Notes: generated from the sequence alone by a model not told the origin. Positions 34,524-42,942 are shown, numbered from the stretch's first letter. The stretch: DNA of 64,000 nt from Bradyrhizobium liaoningense (GCF_018130955.1 NZ_JAFCJM010000024.1:35576-99575); one strand, 5' to 3'. Program-made: numbers and translations.

Positions 34524-36133
34524 GCGCGGAGATTCGAGACCAGGTGCCCGCGGAAAGCCCGGGCGCGCGCGAGATCGGCTTTGCCGTTCCGCAGATCTAC
34601 AATGCAAGCCGTGTGCTGTTCGACAACCTCACCAAGGGCCGCGGCGACAAGGTCGCGCTGCTCGGCCCGGCCGGCACGCGCACCTATGCCGAATTGTGCG
34701 CCGAGGTCTGCCGCTGGGGCAACGGCTTTACATCGCTCGGCTTGAAACGCGGCGACCGCGTGCTGCTGTTCCTCGACGACACGCCGGCCTACCCGGCCGC
34801 GTTCTTCGGCGCGGTGCGCGCCGGCTTCGTGCCGCTGCTCATCAACACGCTGACGCCGCCGGACCTGCTGCAATTCTATCTCGCCGATTCCGGCGCGGCC
34901 GTGGCCGTCGCGGACGCCGAGTTCTGCGTGCGCTTCAACGCGGAGGCCTGCAAGGACACGGGCCTGCGCACGCTGATCGTCGTCAATGGCGAGGCGGGTG
35001 AACACGCCGCGCCGCAGGCGATTGCCGCGGCCGGCTGGCTCGCGCAATTTTCGGCCGAGCTCGCTGAGGCCGATACGCATCGCAACGAGATGGCGTTCTG
35101 GATGTACTCCTCCGGCTCGACCGGACGACCGAAGGGCATCGTGCATCTCCAGCACGACATGGCCTATAGCGAGGCTGCCTTTGCGAAGAACGTGCTGAAG
35201 CTCGGACCCGATGACATCTGCTTCTCGGTGCCAAAGATCTTCTTCGCCTATGGCTTTGGCAATTCGGTCACCTTCCCGTTCTCGGCAGGTGCAGCGACCC
35301 TGTTGATGCCGGGCCAGCCCAGGCCGGCAACGATTTTCCAGGCGATCGAACGCTTCAAGCCCACCGTCTTCTTCGGCCTGCCGACGCTCTATACGTCGCT
35401 GACCAAGGCCGAAGGTGCCGACAAGACCGATTTCTCCTCGCTGCGCATGGCGCTCTCGGCGGCCGAAGTCCTGTCCGCCGAAGTTTTCAACGGCTGGAAG
35501 AAGCTTACGGGCCTCGAGATCGTCGAAGGGCTCGGTTCGACCGAGGTGCTGCACATCTATCTCAGCAACAGCCCCGACAAGAAGAAGCTCGGCGCCGCCG
35601 GCCTGCGCGTCCCCGGCTACGAGGTCGCGCTGCGCGACAAGGAGGGCCGCGAGGTCGGCGACGACGAAGAGGGCATTTTGTGGGTGCGCGGCGATTCCAA
35701 CACGCCGCTGTACTGGAACCGGCCGGACAAATCGGCCGAGACGATCCGCGAGGGCGGCTGGATCTACACCGGCGACCGCTTCGTCCGCGATAGCGACGGC
35801 TTTCACTTCTTCCGTGGCCGCGCCGATGATCTCGTAAAAATCTCCGGCCAGTGGGTCTATCCGCTGGAGGTCGAGCTGTGCCTTGCCGATCACCCGGAAA
35901 TCCGCGAATGCGCGGTGTTTGCCGCCGAGCTGCCCGACCGCCGCATGACGCTGAAGGCCGTGGTCGTCATGAACGACCGCCGCTTCGATCAGGGCATGAC
36001 GACGCGGAAGCTTCAGGACTACGTCAAGGGCAAGCTGCTTCCTTACAAATATCCGCGGGAGGTGATCTTCATCGACGAGCTGCCGAAGACGGGCACGGGG
36101 AAGATCGATCGGCAGGCGTTGCTGAGGATGTGA
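34520..36133 (+). CDS. Benzoate-CoA ligase-type acyl-CoA synthetase
   Basis: A 537-residue adenylate-forming enzyme of the benzoate/4-hydroxybenzoate-CoA ligase family. The ATP loop is MYSSGSTGRPKGIVH at about residue 195; the A5 motif is in GLGSTEVLHIYLSN, a family marker of aryl-CoA ligases; the TGDRF hinge and C-terminal catalytic Lys in KTGTGKIDRQALL follow. It would form an aryl-CoA from ATP, CoA and an aromatic acid; with the monooxygenase it overlaps, salicylate is the best guess. It is translationally coupled to that gene. Confidence 0.9.
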   Translation: MSAEIRDQVPAESPGAREIGFAVPQIYNASRVLFDNLTKGRGDKVALLGPAGTRTYAELCAEVCRWGNGFTSLGLKRGDRVLLFLDDTPAYPAAFFGAVRAGFVPLLINTLTPPDLLQFYLADSGAAVAVADAEFCVRFNAEACKDTGLRTLIVVNGEAGEHAAPQAIAAAGWLAQFSAELAEADTHRNEMAFWMYSSGSTGRPKGIVHLQHDMAYSEAAFAKNVLKLGPDDICFSVPKIFFAYGFGNSVTFPFSAGAATLLMPGQPRPATIFQAIERFKPTVFFGLPTLYTSLTKAEGADKTDFSSLRMALSAAEVLSAEVFNGWKKLTGLEIVEGLGSTEVLHIYLSNSPDKKKLGAAGLRVPGYEVALRDKEGREVGDDEEGILWVRGDSNTPLYWNRPDKSAETIREGGWIYTGDRFVRDSDGFHFFRGRADDLVKISGQWVYPLEVELCLADHPEIRECAVFAAELPDRRMTLKAVVVMNDRRFDQGMTTRKLQDYVKGKLLPYKYPREVIFIDELPKTGTGKIDRQALLRM

Positions 36134-36159
36134 GATGACGGCGCCGCCATACTCGCAGT

Positions 36160-36302
36160 GTCGTCCCGGCGAAGGTCGGGACCCATAACCCCAGGGAGTG
36201 GTTGTGGCGCGAGACTGGTAACCCCGAGTCTTCGCCAAACTTCTCCCTGGGGGTATGGGTCCCGGATCAGCGCGCGCTTAGGGCGCGCTTGTCCGGGACG
36301 AC
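36160..36302 (+). repeat. GTCGTCC(C/T)GG element, full copy 2
   Basis: Ends GTCGTCCCGG (36160-36169) and CCGGGACGAC (36293-36302) bound a 143-base element. ACCCATAACCCCAGGGAG and TAACCCCGAGTCTTCGCC match the copy at 25931. It lies in the tail between the convergent ligase and MarR genes and may help end both transcripts. Confidence 0.75.
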
Positions 36303-36350
36303 GAGTGGAGTGTGAGGCGCTTATCCATCCACTTATCCAACGCGTCGCTC

Positions 36351-36863
36351 CTACCCCGCCTTCCCCAGATGCTCCAGCGCGTCCTCCGCGCGCAGCGGCA
36401 CGCGCGAGGCTTCGTTGTTGAGATCGACGAGCTGTTCGAGCAGCGCCATCAGCGTCTTGCGATCGGCGGGTTTTAGCGGCTCCAGCATGCGCGCCTGGGC
36501 GCGCTCGACCGCGGGGATGATCTCCTTGAGCAGCGCCGCACCCGATTTCGTCAAATAGAGCAGCTTGATCCGCTTGTCCTCCGGCGAGGGTTTTCGCTCG
36601 ATGTAGTTTTTGGCTTGCAGCCGTTCGATGACGCTGCCGAGCGTCGAGCGGTCGAAGGCGATCACGGCGGACAGCCGCGTGGCGTCGATGCCAGGATGGG
36701 TGTGGATGGCGACCAGGGCTGCGTATTGCACCGGCGTCAGGTCAAAGTCGCGGCACTCCTCCATGAAGATCGACACCGCGATCTGCTGCATGCGCCGGAA
36801 CAGATAGCCCGGCGCGGCATAGACCGCGTCCATCGTGATCGGAGGCGGAGGCTTACTCGGCAT
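36351..36863 (-). CDS. MarR-family transcriptional regulator
   Basis: A 170-residue MarR protein. The winged HTH is LSAVIAFDRSTLGSVIERLQAKNYIERKPSPEDKRIKLLYLT, with the wing Asp-Lys-Arg. The ATG at 36863 lies inside the end of the GST-type gene (11-base overlap), so it is translationally coupled to it; an internal ATG at 36833 is possible. Being encoded within the aromatic-acid cluster, it is the likely repressor at the two identical sites at 33352 and 37649. A CoA-thioester or the free acid would be the inducer, as for related MarR proteins; that is inference. Confidence 0.88.
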   Translation of the reverse strand: MPSKPPPPITMDAVYAAPGYLFRRMQQIAVSIFMEECRDFDLTPVQYAALVAIHTHPGIDATRLSAVIAFDRSTLGSVIERLQAKNYIERKPSPEDKRIKLLYLTKSGAALLKEIIPAVERAQARMLEPLKPADRKTLMALLEQLVDLNNEASRVPLRAEDALEHLGKAG

Positions 36864-37485
36864 CGGGCTGCCGCTCCGGTGCAGCGTCGATGAAAGCGGG
36901 CAGCGCCTTGGCCGCCGCCTCGGCCTTGAGCAGGCGCGGATAGGCCGAGACGTCGACGCCGAAGCGGCGCGCATTGCCGAGCTGCGGCACCAGGCACAGA
37001 TCCGCCAGCGTCGGCGCATCGCCGAAGCAGAACGGGCCGGCCCCATCCTTCACCAGCGTCTCGCAAGCTGAGAGACCTTCGCGATTAACCCAGGCCGCCC
37101 ACTCCTGCACCTTATCCTCGGCAAGGCCGAGCTCGCGCAGGCGCGACAGCACTTTCAGGTTCTGCACCGGATGGGTGTCGCAGGCGATCGCCTGCGCAAA
37201 GGCCCTCACTTTTGCGCGCCACAGCGGATCCTTCGGCAGCAACGCGGGCGCGGGGTGGGTCTCGTCCAGCCATTCGATAATGGCGAGCGACTGGGTCAGG
37301 ATCGCGCCGGCATCGTTCTCCAGCGCCGGCACCAGGCCTTGCGGATTGATGGCGATATAGGCGGGCGCGCTCTGCTCGCCCTTGCGCAGGTGATGCGGCA
37401 GGTGCGTGGCCGCGAGCCCCTTCAGGTTCAGGGCGATCCGCACCCGGTAGGCCGCGCTGGAGCGGAAATAGCCGTGCAGCTTCAT
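36853..37485 (-). CDS. Zeta-class GST-type maleylpyruvate/maleylacetoacetate isomerase
   Basis: A 210-residue protein of the zeta-class glutathione transferase isomerases. It begins KLHGYFRSSAAYRVRIALNLKGL; the SS-x-x-x-RVRIAL signature is present but the usual Cys of SSCSWRVRIAL is Ala, as it is Thr or Ala in some maleylpyruvate isomerases. NPQGLVPALE and TQSLAIIEWLDE form the glutathione site. Next to gentisate dioxygenase it should turn maleylpyruvate into fumarylpyruvate. GGGAGGG precedes the ATG. It is the first gene of an operon with MarR, opposite to the dioxygenase. Confidence 0.88.
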   Translation of the reverse strand: MKLHGYFRSSAAYRVRIALNLKGLAATHLPHHLRKGEQSAPAYIAINPQGLVPALENDAGAILTQSLAIIEWLDETHPAPALLPKDPLWRAKVRAFAQAIACDTHPVQNLKVLSRLRELGLAEDKVQEWAAWVNREGLSACETLVKDGAGPFCFGDAPTLADLCLVPQLGNARRFGVDVSAYPRLLKAEAAAKALPAFIDAAPERQPDAE

Positions 37486-37539
37486 CGGAACCCTCCCTCG
37501 GATCTTGTTGTTTGCCCCAGGTCTTGTTTAGCCATGTCT

Positions 37540-37617
37540 GTCATTCCGGGGCTCGCGAAGCGAGAACCCGGAATCCTAGGATTTCGGATCTTGTCCTTCG
37601 GACCATCCCGGAATGAC
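37540..37617. repeat. GTCATTCCGGGG element, copy 1
   Basis: Ends GTCATTCCGGG (37540-37550) and CCCGGAATGAC (37607-37617) are exact inverted repeats, with internal small stems (CTCGCGAAGCGAG). The same ends recur at 40461-40540. It sits upstream of the GST-type gene and the dioxygenase promoter. A dispersed Bradyrhizobiaceae-type element. Confidence 0.75.
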
Positions 37618-37631
37618 GGTGTCAACGTCGA

Positions 37632-37664
37632 TTGACGCTACCTATATTGTAAGTATACTGTCAA
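37632..37664 (+). promoter_or_regulatory. Gentisate dioxygenase promoter with overlapping operator
   Basis: TTGACG (37632-37637) and TATACT (37654-37659) with a 16-base spacer form a good sigma-70-type promoter about 35 bases before the gentisate dioxygenase start. The -10 is inside GTAAGTATACTGTCAA (37649-37664), the same 16 bases as at 33352, so a repressor would cover the -10. The MarR protein between the two is the candidate. Confidence 0.75.
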
Positions 37665-37694
37665 TCTCAAAAGACGAATGACGGGAGGCTCGTG

Positions 37695-38735
37695 ATGGAA
37701 GCCGTGACCAAGACGCCGGAACGCGAGGCGTTCTACAAGAAGATCGACGGCGAAAACCTCACGGCGCTGTGGACGGTGATGAGCGACCTGATCACGCCGG
37801 AGCCGAAGAGCGCCTGCCGGCCGCATCTGTGGAAGTTCGACGTTATCCGCGACTACATGACCGAGGCAGGCAAGCTGATCACCGCCAAGGAAGCCGAGCG
37901 GCGCGTTCTGGTGCTCGAGAACCCCGGCCTGCGCGGACAGTCAAAAATCACGACGTCGCTCTATGCCGGCGTCCAGATGGTCGTGCCCGGCGATGTCGCA
38001 CCCGCGCACCGGCACAGCCAGTCGGCGCTGCGTTTCGTGCTGGAGGGCAAGGGCGCGCACACTGCCGTGGACGGCGAGCGCACCGCGATGGAGCCGGGCG
38101 ACTTCATCATCACGCCGTCGATGACCTGGCATGATCATTCCAACGAGACCGATGAGCCGATGTTCTGGCTGGACGGACTCGACATTCCCCTGGTGCAGTT
38201 CTTCGATTGCTCGTTTGCGGAGGGCTCCAAGGAGGACCAGCAGAAGATCACAAAGCCCGCCGGCGACAGCTTTGCGCGCTACGGTCACAACCTGCTGCCG
38301 GTCGACGTTAAGCGGGCCTCAAAGACCTCACCGATCTTCAGCTATCCCTACGCCCATACGCGCGAGGCGCTGGAGAGGGCAAAGCTGCGCGAGGAATGGG
38401 ACGCCTGCCACGGGCTCAAGCTCAAGTTCAGCAATCCGGAAACCGGCGACTACGCGATGCCGACCATCGGCACCTTCATCCAGCTCCTGCCAAAGGGCTT
38501 TAAGACCGCGCGCTACCGCTCGACCGACGCCACCGTGTTCTGCGCCATCGAAGGCAAGGGCCGCAGCCGCATCGGTGACCACACTTTCGAGTGGGGCCCG
38601 CGCGACCTGTTCGTGGCGCCGAGTTGGCACTGGGTCACGCACGAGGCCGATGCCGATGCTGTGCTGTTCAGTTTTTCGGATCGACCGGTGCAGCAGAAGC
38701 TGGATCTGTTCCGGGAAGATCGGGGGAATGCGTAG
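37695..38735 (+). CDS. Gentisate 1,2-dioxygenase
   Basis: A 346-residue double-cupin ring-cleavage enzyme. The first cupin carries the iron ligands in PAHRHSQSALRFVLEG (about residue 104) and the following WHDHSNE; the length and the YAHTREALERA and late cupin segments agree with gentisate dioxygenase. It opens gentisate to maleylpyruvate, using Fe(II). The ATG at 37695 lies behind GGGAGG; a GTG just before it is less likely. It has its own promoter, shared in sequence with the monooxygenase operon. No fumarylpyruvate hydrolase gene is nearby. Confidence 0.93.
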   Translation: MEAVTKTPEREAFYKKIDGENLTALWTVMSDLITPEPKSACRPHLWKFDVIRDYMTEAGKLITAKEAERRVLVLENPGLRGQSKITTSLYAGVQMVVPGDVAPAHRHSQSALRFVLEGKGAHTAVDGERTAMEPGDFIITPSMTWHDHSNETDEPMFWLDGLDIPLVQFFDCSFAEGSKEDQQKITKPAGDSFARYGHNLLPVDVKRASKTSPIFSYPYAHTREALERAKLREEWDACHGLKLKFSNPETGDYAMPTIGTFIQLLPKGFKTARYRSTDATVFCAIEGKGRSRIGDHTFEWGPRDLFVAPSWHWVTHEADADAVLFSFSDRPVQQKLDLFREDRGNA

Positions 38736-38743
38736 TCGATCTT

Positions 38744-38828
38744 GTAGGGTGGGCAAAGCGAAGCGTGCCCACCACTTCTGTATATGTTGAGGAAAGATGG
38801 TGGGCACGCTTCGCTTTGCCCACCCTAC
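38744..38828. repeat. 31-bp perfect inverted repeat of the GTAGGGTGGGCAAAG family
   Basis: The arm at 38744-38774 (beginning GTAGGGTGGGCAAAGCG) is the exact reverse complement of 38798-38828, 31 of 31 bases, across a 23-base loop. A related but decayed copy lies at 57827-57920. It is between the convergent dioxygenase and permease genes. Confidence 0.85.
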
Positions 38829-38845
38829 GGCTGCGGCGATTGCGG

Positions 38846-39670
38846 CTACCGCCAGTGTAGCAATTTGGTCTCGAGCAGATTGATCACCTTGCCAACCGCC
38901 AGCCCGAACACCGACAGGATCACGACGCCCGCCAAAAGTTGATCCGTCTGCATGAGATTGCCGGCCTGCAGCACGAAGGCGCCGATACCGTATTGCGCGC
39001 CGATCATCTCGGCGCTGACGACGAGCAGCAGCGCCACTGACGCCGTGATGCGGAAGCCAGCGAGGATCGAGGGCAGCGCACCCGGCCAGATCACCTTCCG
39101 CACGATGGTGGCAAACGGCACGTTGAAACTCTGTGCCATGCGGATGAGGTTGCGCGGCACCGCATCGACGCCGCTATAGACCGATATCGCGGTCGAGAAG
39201 AACACCCCGAGCGCAATCGTCGCGATCTTCGGCTCTTCGCCGATGCCGAGCCAGAGAATGAGTAGCGGCAGCAGCGCGATCTTTGGGATCGGGAACAGCG
39301 CCGAGATGAAGGTGATGCCGACGCTGCGTGCAATCCGGGAAAGTCCGATGGCAAAGCCGACCGCGACGCCGGCCGCGGTGCCGAGCAGCCAGCCGGCGCC
39401 GATGCGCAACAGCGACACCGACACGTGCTGCCAGAGCGCGCCGGAAATTGCGAGCTCGTAGATCGCCTTTGCAATCGCCGACGGCGCCGGCAAGAACAGC
39501 GGATTGACCCAGCGCAGGCTGCCGGCGAGCTGCCAGACCGCGATGACGAGCGCGAGCCCGATCCAGCCGCCGAAGCGGCTCGACGCCGGAACGAAGCCTG
39601 CGCCGCGGAAACGGACCCGCCGCGTCGCGGCGTCCTTTGGCGTTCCGGCCTGTGCGGCGCGGTCAAGCAT
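38846..39670 (-). CDS. NitT/TauT-family ABC transporter permease
   Basis: A 274-residue permease with about six helices; the EAA-loop region is DAVPRNLIRMAQSFNVPFATIVRKVIWPGALPSILAGFRITASVALLLVVSAEMIG. The start ATG 39670 overlaps the ATPase stop by eight bases. Together with the ATPase at 39663-40436 and the binding protein at 40549-41553 it forms a complete importer, separate from the one at 13.7-16.3 kb. The permease sequences of the two systems are clearly different. Confidence 0.92.
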   Translation of the reverse strand: MLDRAAQAGTPKDAATRRVRFRGAGFVPASSRFGGWIGLALVIAVWQLAGSLRWVNPLFLPAPSAIAKAIYELAISGALWQHVSVSLLRIGAGWLLGTAAGVAVGFAIGLSRIARSVGITFISALFPIPKIALLPLLILWLGIGEEPKIATIALGVFFSTAISVYSGVDAVPRNLIRMAQSFNVPFATIVRKVIWPGALPSILAGFRITASVALLLVVSAEMIGAQYGIGAFVLQAGNLMQTDQLLAGVVILSVFGLAVGKVINLLETKLLHWR

Positions 39671-40436
39671 GCTGGACCTCGCGCTCGGCGTCGATCGCCT
39701 CGGTCCGGATCAGCGACCACAACTGGTTTTGCAGCTCGAGCATCTTTGCGCGGGCCGTCGCCTCGCCGCGCTCGGCGCGCGTCATCGCGACTGATACGAC
39801 CTCGCGGATGCGGCCGGGCCGGCGCGACAGCACGACGATGCGGTCGGCAAGCCGCACGGCTTCCTCGAGATTATGCGTGACATAGGCCGCGCCCATCGCG
39901 CCATCGGCGAGCAGGCGCACGAAGTCCTCCATCAACAGCTCGCGGGTCTGCGAATCCAGCGCCGACAGCGGCTCGTCCATCAGGAGGATCGCAGGCTTGA
40001 CCGCGAGCGCCCGCGAGATCCCGACCCGCTGGCGCATGCCGCCGGAGAGCTGTTTTGGATAGGCCTTGCGAAAATCGGTGAGCCCGGTGCGGCGCAAGGC
40101 ATCGTCGACCTGCGCGCGCCGCGCTTGGGCCGAGAGAGACGTATGCAGCAGCGGGAATTCGACGTTCTCCTCCACGTTCGCCCAGGGCAGCAGCGCAAAA
40201 TCCTGAAACACGAAGGTCAGCGGATTGAGACTGTCGGCCGGCGGTGCGCCGCGGAGCTCGGCCACGCCCGACGTCGGCTGTAGCAGCCCGCCGAGGATCG
40301 ACAGCAGCGTGCTCTTGCCGCAACCGGACGGCCCGACGATCGCCACCACCTCGCCGCTGCCCACCGTGAACGACACGTCGTCGAGCACGGCGAGTTCGCC
40401 GAAGCGGTGGCTGATGTGGTCGGCGATCAGGTCCAT
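39663..40436 (-). CDS. NitT/TauT-family ABC transporter ATP-binding protein
   Basis: A 257-residue ATPase with Walker A GPSGCGKST, Q-loop FVFQDFALLPW, signature LSGGMRQRVGISRAL, Walker B ILLMDEPLSALD and switch His in YVTHNLEEAV. The start ATG at 40436 (MDLIADHISHRF) is preferred to the longer reading to 40526, which would run through a repeat element. It is translationally coupled to the permease. Confidence 0.93.
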   Translation of the reverse strand: MDLIADHISHRFGELAVLDDVSFTVGSGEVVAIVGPSGCGKSTLLSILGGLLQPTSGVAELRGAPPADSLNPLTFVFQDFALLPWANVEENVEFPLLHTSLSAQARRAQVDDALRRTGLTDFRKAYPKQLSGGMRQRVGISRALAVKPAILLMDEPLSALDSQTRELLMEDFVRLLADGAMGAAYVTHNLEEAVRLADRIVVLSRRPGRIREVVSVAMTRAERGEATARAKMLELQNQLWSLIRTEAIDAEREVQHA

Positions 40437-40460
40437 TCGGCTTCTTCTCTCTCTCCGCTC

Positions 40461-40540
40461 GTCATTCCGGGGCGGTCCGCAGGACCGAGCCCGGAATCTC
40501 GAGATTCCGGGTTCGATGCTTCGCATCGCCCCGGAACGAC
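40461..40540. repeat. GTCATTCCGGGG element, copy 2
   Basis: Ends GTCATTCCGG (40461-40470) and CCGGAACGAC (40531-40540), with an internal stem GGAATCTCGAGATTCC and GCGATGCTTCGCATCGC-like hairpins. It is the same family as the element at 37540. It lies between the ATPase and binding-protein genes of the operon, so it may act as an RNA structure that tunes downstream expression. Confidence 0.72.
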
Positions 40541-40548
40541 AGAATACA

Positions 40549-41553
40549 TCAATCCGCCTTCACGTATTCCTTGGCGATGATCGCATCCGCGTCAAAGCCC
40601 TTGTCGGCAAAGCCCTGCTCCTGGAGCCATTTGATCTGGTTGTCGACGTTCTTCACGTCGAGCTTGCCGTCCGGATCGATATAGGCGCAGTTGCCGACCA
40701 CCTGCTCGACCGGCAGGTTGGTGTATTTTGCGATGATCTCGAGCAGCGGCTTCGTCTTGTCGTTGATCGGCGCCACGCCGTCCTTCATCGCGGCGAGGAT
40801 GACGTCGTGATATTCGCGGTCGGCCTTGGCGAGCGCGCCGAGCAGCTTTGTCACCAGCGCCTTGTTGGCAAGCGTCTTTGGCGAGGCGAACACCGCGCCC
40901 AACTGCCACGGCGTCTCGTCGCCGACCCAGCCCAGGAATTTTGCGCCACCCTCGTCCATCAGCTTTCGCGCGGTGGAGATCGGCAGAAGCGCGGCGTCGA
41001 CCGTCTCGCCCTTCAGCGCGGCTGACGCGTTCGACAGCGATTGCAGCGGCACGATCTTCACGTCGGCGAGCTTGAAACCGTATTTGTCGGCGAGCAGGCC
41101 CAGCGAATAATGGAAGCTGGAGCCGACCTGTGTCATCGCCACGCGCTTGCCGGCGAGATCCTTCGGCGTCTTCAAGCCGGCCGCATAGGCGTTGTTGCTG
41201 GCGAAGTAGCCGATCAGGGGATAGCCGGCCTTCTCGCGGCTCATGCCGCCGATCACCTTCAGCGTGCCCTTGCCGGCGAGATTGTAGAGGCCGGCGGTGA
41301 AGGCGGTGATGCCGAAATCGACGTCGCCCGAGGTGGTCGCGACCGCGATCGGCTGCGCCGCGTCGAAGAACTTCAGCTCGATGTCGAGGCCGGCATCGCG
41401 GAAATAGCCCTTGTCCTGCGCGATGAAGACAGGCGCGGACGACGACAGCCGCAGCACCCCGATCTTGGCTTTCAGCGCGTCCTCGGCCTTCGCCACGCCG
41501 ATCGTCGAGAGCGCCATCAGGCTCGCAATAGCAAGCCGCCCAACCCAACCCAT
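40549..41553 (-). CDS. NitT/TauT-type ABC transporter substrate-binding protein
   Basis: A 334-residue periplasmic protein of the NMT1/TauA family with signal peptide MGWVGRLAIASLMALSTIGVAKA. LSSSAPVFIAQDKGYFRDAGLDIELKFFDAAQPIAVAT is the family opening. It starts 24 bases after an FAD oxidoreductase gene and feeds the importer downstream. Substrate unknown; the oxidoreductase suggests an organic compound that is oxidised. Confidence 0.9.
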   Translation of the reverse strand: MGWVGRLAIASLMALSTIGVAKAEDALKAKIGVLRLSSSAPVFIAQDKGYFRDAGLDIELKFFDAAQPIAVATTSGDVDFGITAFTAGLYNLAGKGTLKVIGGMSREKAGYPLIGYFASNNAYAAGLKTPKDLAGKRVAMTQVGSSFHYSLGLLADKYGFKLADVKIVPLQSLSNASAALKGETVDAALLPISTARKLMDEGGAKFLGWVGDETPWQLGAVFASPKTLANKALVTKLLGALAKADREYHDVILAAMKDGVAPINDKTKPLLEIIAKYTNLPVEQVVGNCAYIDPDGKLDVKNVDNQIKWLQEQGFADKGFDADAIIAKEYVKAD

Positions 41554-41577
41554 CCACTATCCTCCGTTTGTCGTCTC

Positions 41578-42942
41578 TTATAGCCCCTCGGGCACGGCCT
41601 GGCCCCGCCCGATGAAAGCCCCCTGCTGGTTCAACGTTTCCTGCAACTTTTCGACCGCGATGTCACGCGGCATCCGGTTGCCGGCGAGCGCCAAGGCCGC
41701 CGCGGAACCGGCCGCCTCCCCCATGACAAAGCAGGCGCCCGATACCCGCGCCGCCGATTGGCCCTCATGGGTCATGGAGGCGCAGCGGCCAGCGACCAGG
41801 AGATTGTCTACGCCCTCCGGCAGCAGCATGCGATACGGCAATTCGTTGAAGCCGCGCGACTCCGGGATCGGCGGGAAGGTGAAGACGACGTCGCCGGGAA
41901 TATGGGCCTCGATCGGCCAGCCGTTGACGCCGATGGAATCCTCGAACGAGGCGCAGCCGAGCACGTCCTCGCCGCTGAGCTGGTAGCCGCCTTTGATACG
42001 GCGCGTCTCGCGGATGCCGAGCTGCGGCGGCAGATCGACAATGTAGGACTTTTCAAAGCCCGGCACGGTGCGCAGGAACTCGAACGCGGCGAGCGCCTGC
42101 TTGCGGCCCTCGATCTCGCCGCGGGTGAGATCGTCGGGCTCGATGCCGTTGATGGCGTGGCCGTCCTCGCGCGCGACTTGCGTGAAATTCACCCGCCACT
42201 CGATGCCCGAACGCTGCGGCCGCACGATCGCGCTCCTGCGAGGAAAGCGGTGCGTCCTGGCAGCGGTCGCCTGCTCCATCAATTGCGGAATGGTGCGCCA
42301 GGCATCGCCCGCCTTTTCGGGATCGATGCCGTTGAGGCGCAGCATCATCGAGGGATAGAGCGGATGTCCCTGCTCGTCGCCGACCTCGAAGGGCACGCCA
42401 GCCCAGGCGGCGAGGTCGCCGTCGCCGGAGCAGTCGATGAAGATCTCGCTGCGCACCGCGCGGCGGCCGGCCCTGGTCTCGACCATCAGCGCGTCGATGC
42501 GGCGTTCGTCGCTCATCACGACGCCGGCGCCGAGCGCGTGGAAGAGGATGTCGACCTTATGGGTCGCGAGCAGATCGTCGGCCGCGATCTTGTAGGCCGC
42601 TGTGTCATAGGCCTGCGCAAAGACCTTGCCGAGGATGAGGTGCGGCTTGTTCAAGCCGTCGAGCCGGTCGATCCGCGCCAGAAGCTCGGAGGCGATACCT
42701 TGCACCAGCCGGTGATGTTCGCCGTGGACGTTGCCATGCAGGCCGCAGAAATTGGTGACACCGGCAGCCGTGCCCATGCCGCCGAGAAAGCCATAGCGTT
42801 CGATCAGCAGTGTGCGCTTCCCGGCACGCGCCGCGGTCGCCGCAGCCGCGATGCCGGCCGGCCCGCCGCCGAGCACGGCCACTTCATATTCGCCGTAGAT
42901 CGGCACCTCGCGGGCAGGTTCCTGGATTGATTTTTGCGGCAC
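41578..42942 (-). CDS. FAD-dependent oxidoreductase (FAD_oxidored family)
   Basis: A 454-residue flavoprotein. The FAD site is VAVLGGGPAGIAAAATAARAGKRTLLIERYGFLGG at about residues 22-56; IFIDCSGDGDLAAWAGVPF is the second motif and LLVAGRCASMTHEGQSAARVSGACFVMGEAAG the C-terminal one. This set is the PF12831-type family (HdrA-like). The reaction is unknown. It is the first gene of an operon with a NitT/TauT binding protein, so it probably acts on an imported organic substrate. No signal peptide; it is cytosolic. Confidence 0.87.
   Translation of the reverse strand: MPQKSIQEPAREVPIYGEYEVAVLGGGPAGIAAAATAARAGKRTLLIERYGFLGGMGTAAGVTNFCGLHGNVHGEHHRLVQGIASELLARIDRLDGLNKPHLILGKVFAQAYDTAAYKIAADDLLATHKVDILFHALGAGVVMSDERRIDALMVETRAGRRAVRSEIFIDCSGDGDLAAWAGVPFEVGDEQGHPLYPSMMLRLNGIDPEKAGDAWRTIPQLMEQATAARTHRFPRRSAIVRPQRSGIEWRVNFTQVAREDGHAINGIEPDDLTRGEIEGRKQALAAFEFLRTVPGFEKSYIVDLPPQLGIRETRRIKGGYQLSGEDVLGCASFEDSIGVNGWPIEAHIPGDVVFTFPPIPESRGFNELPYRMLLPEGVDNLLVAGRCASMTHEGQSAARVSGACFVMGEAAGSAAALALAGNRMPRDIAVEKLQETLNQQGAFIGRGQAVPEGL

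Noticed and set aside
34487..36238. A 583-codon minus-strand frame over the CoA ligase gene
   Set aside because: No homology is recognisable; the ligase motifs are all on the + strand.
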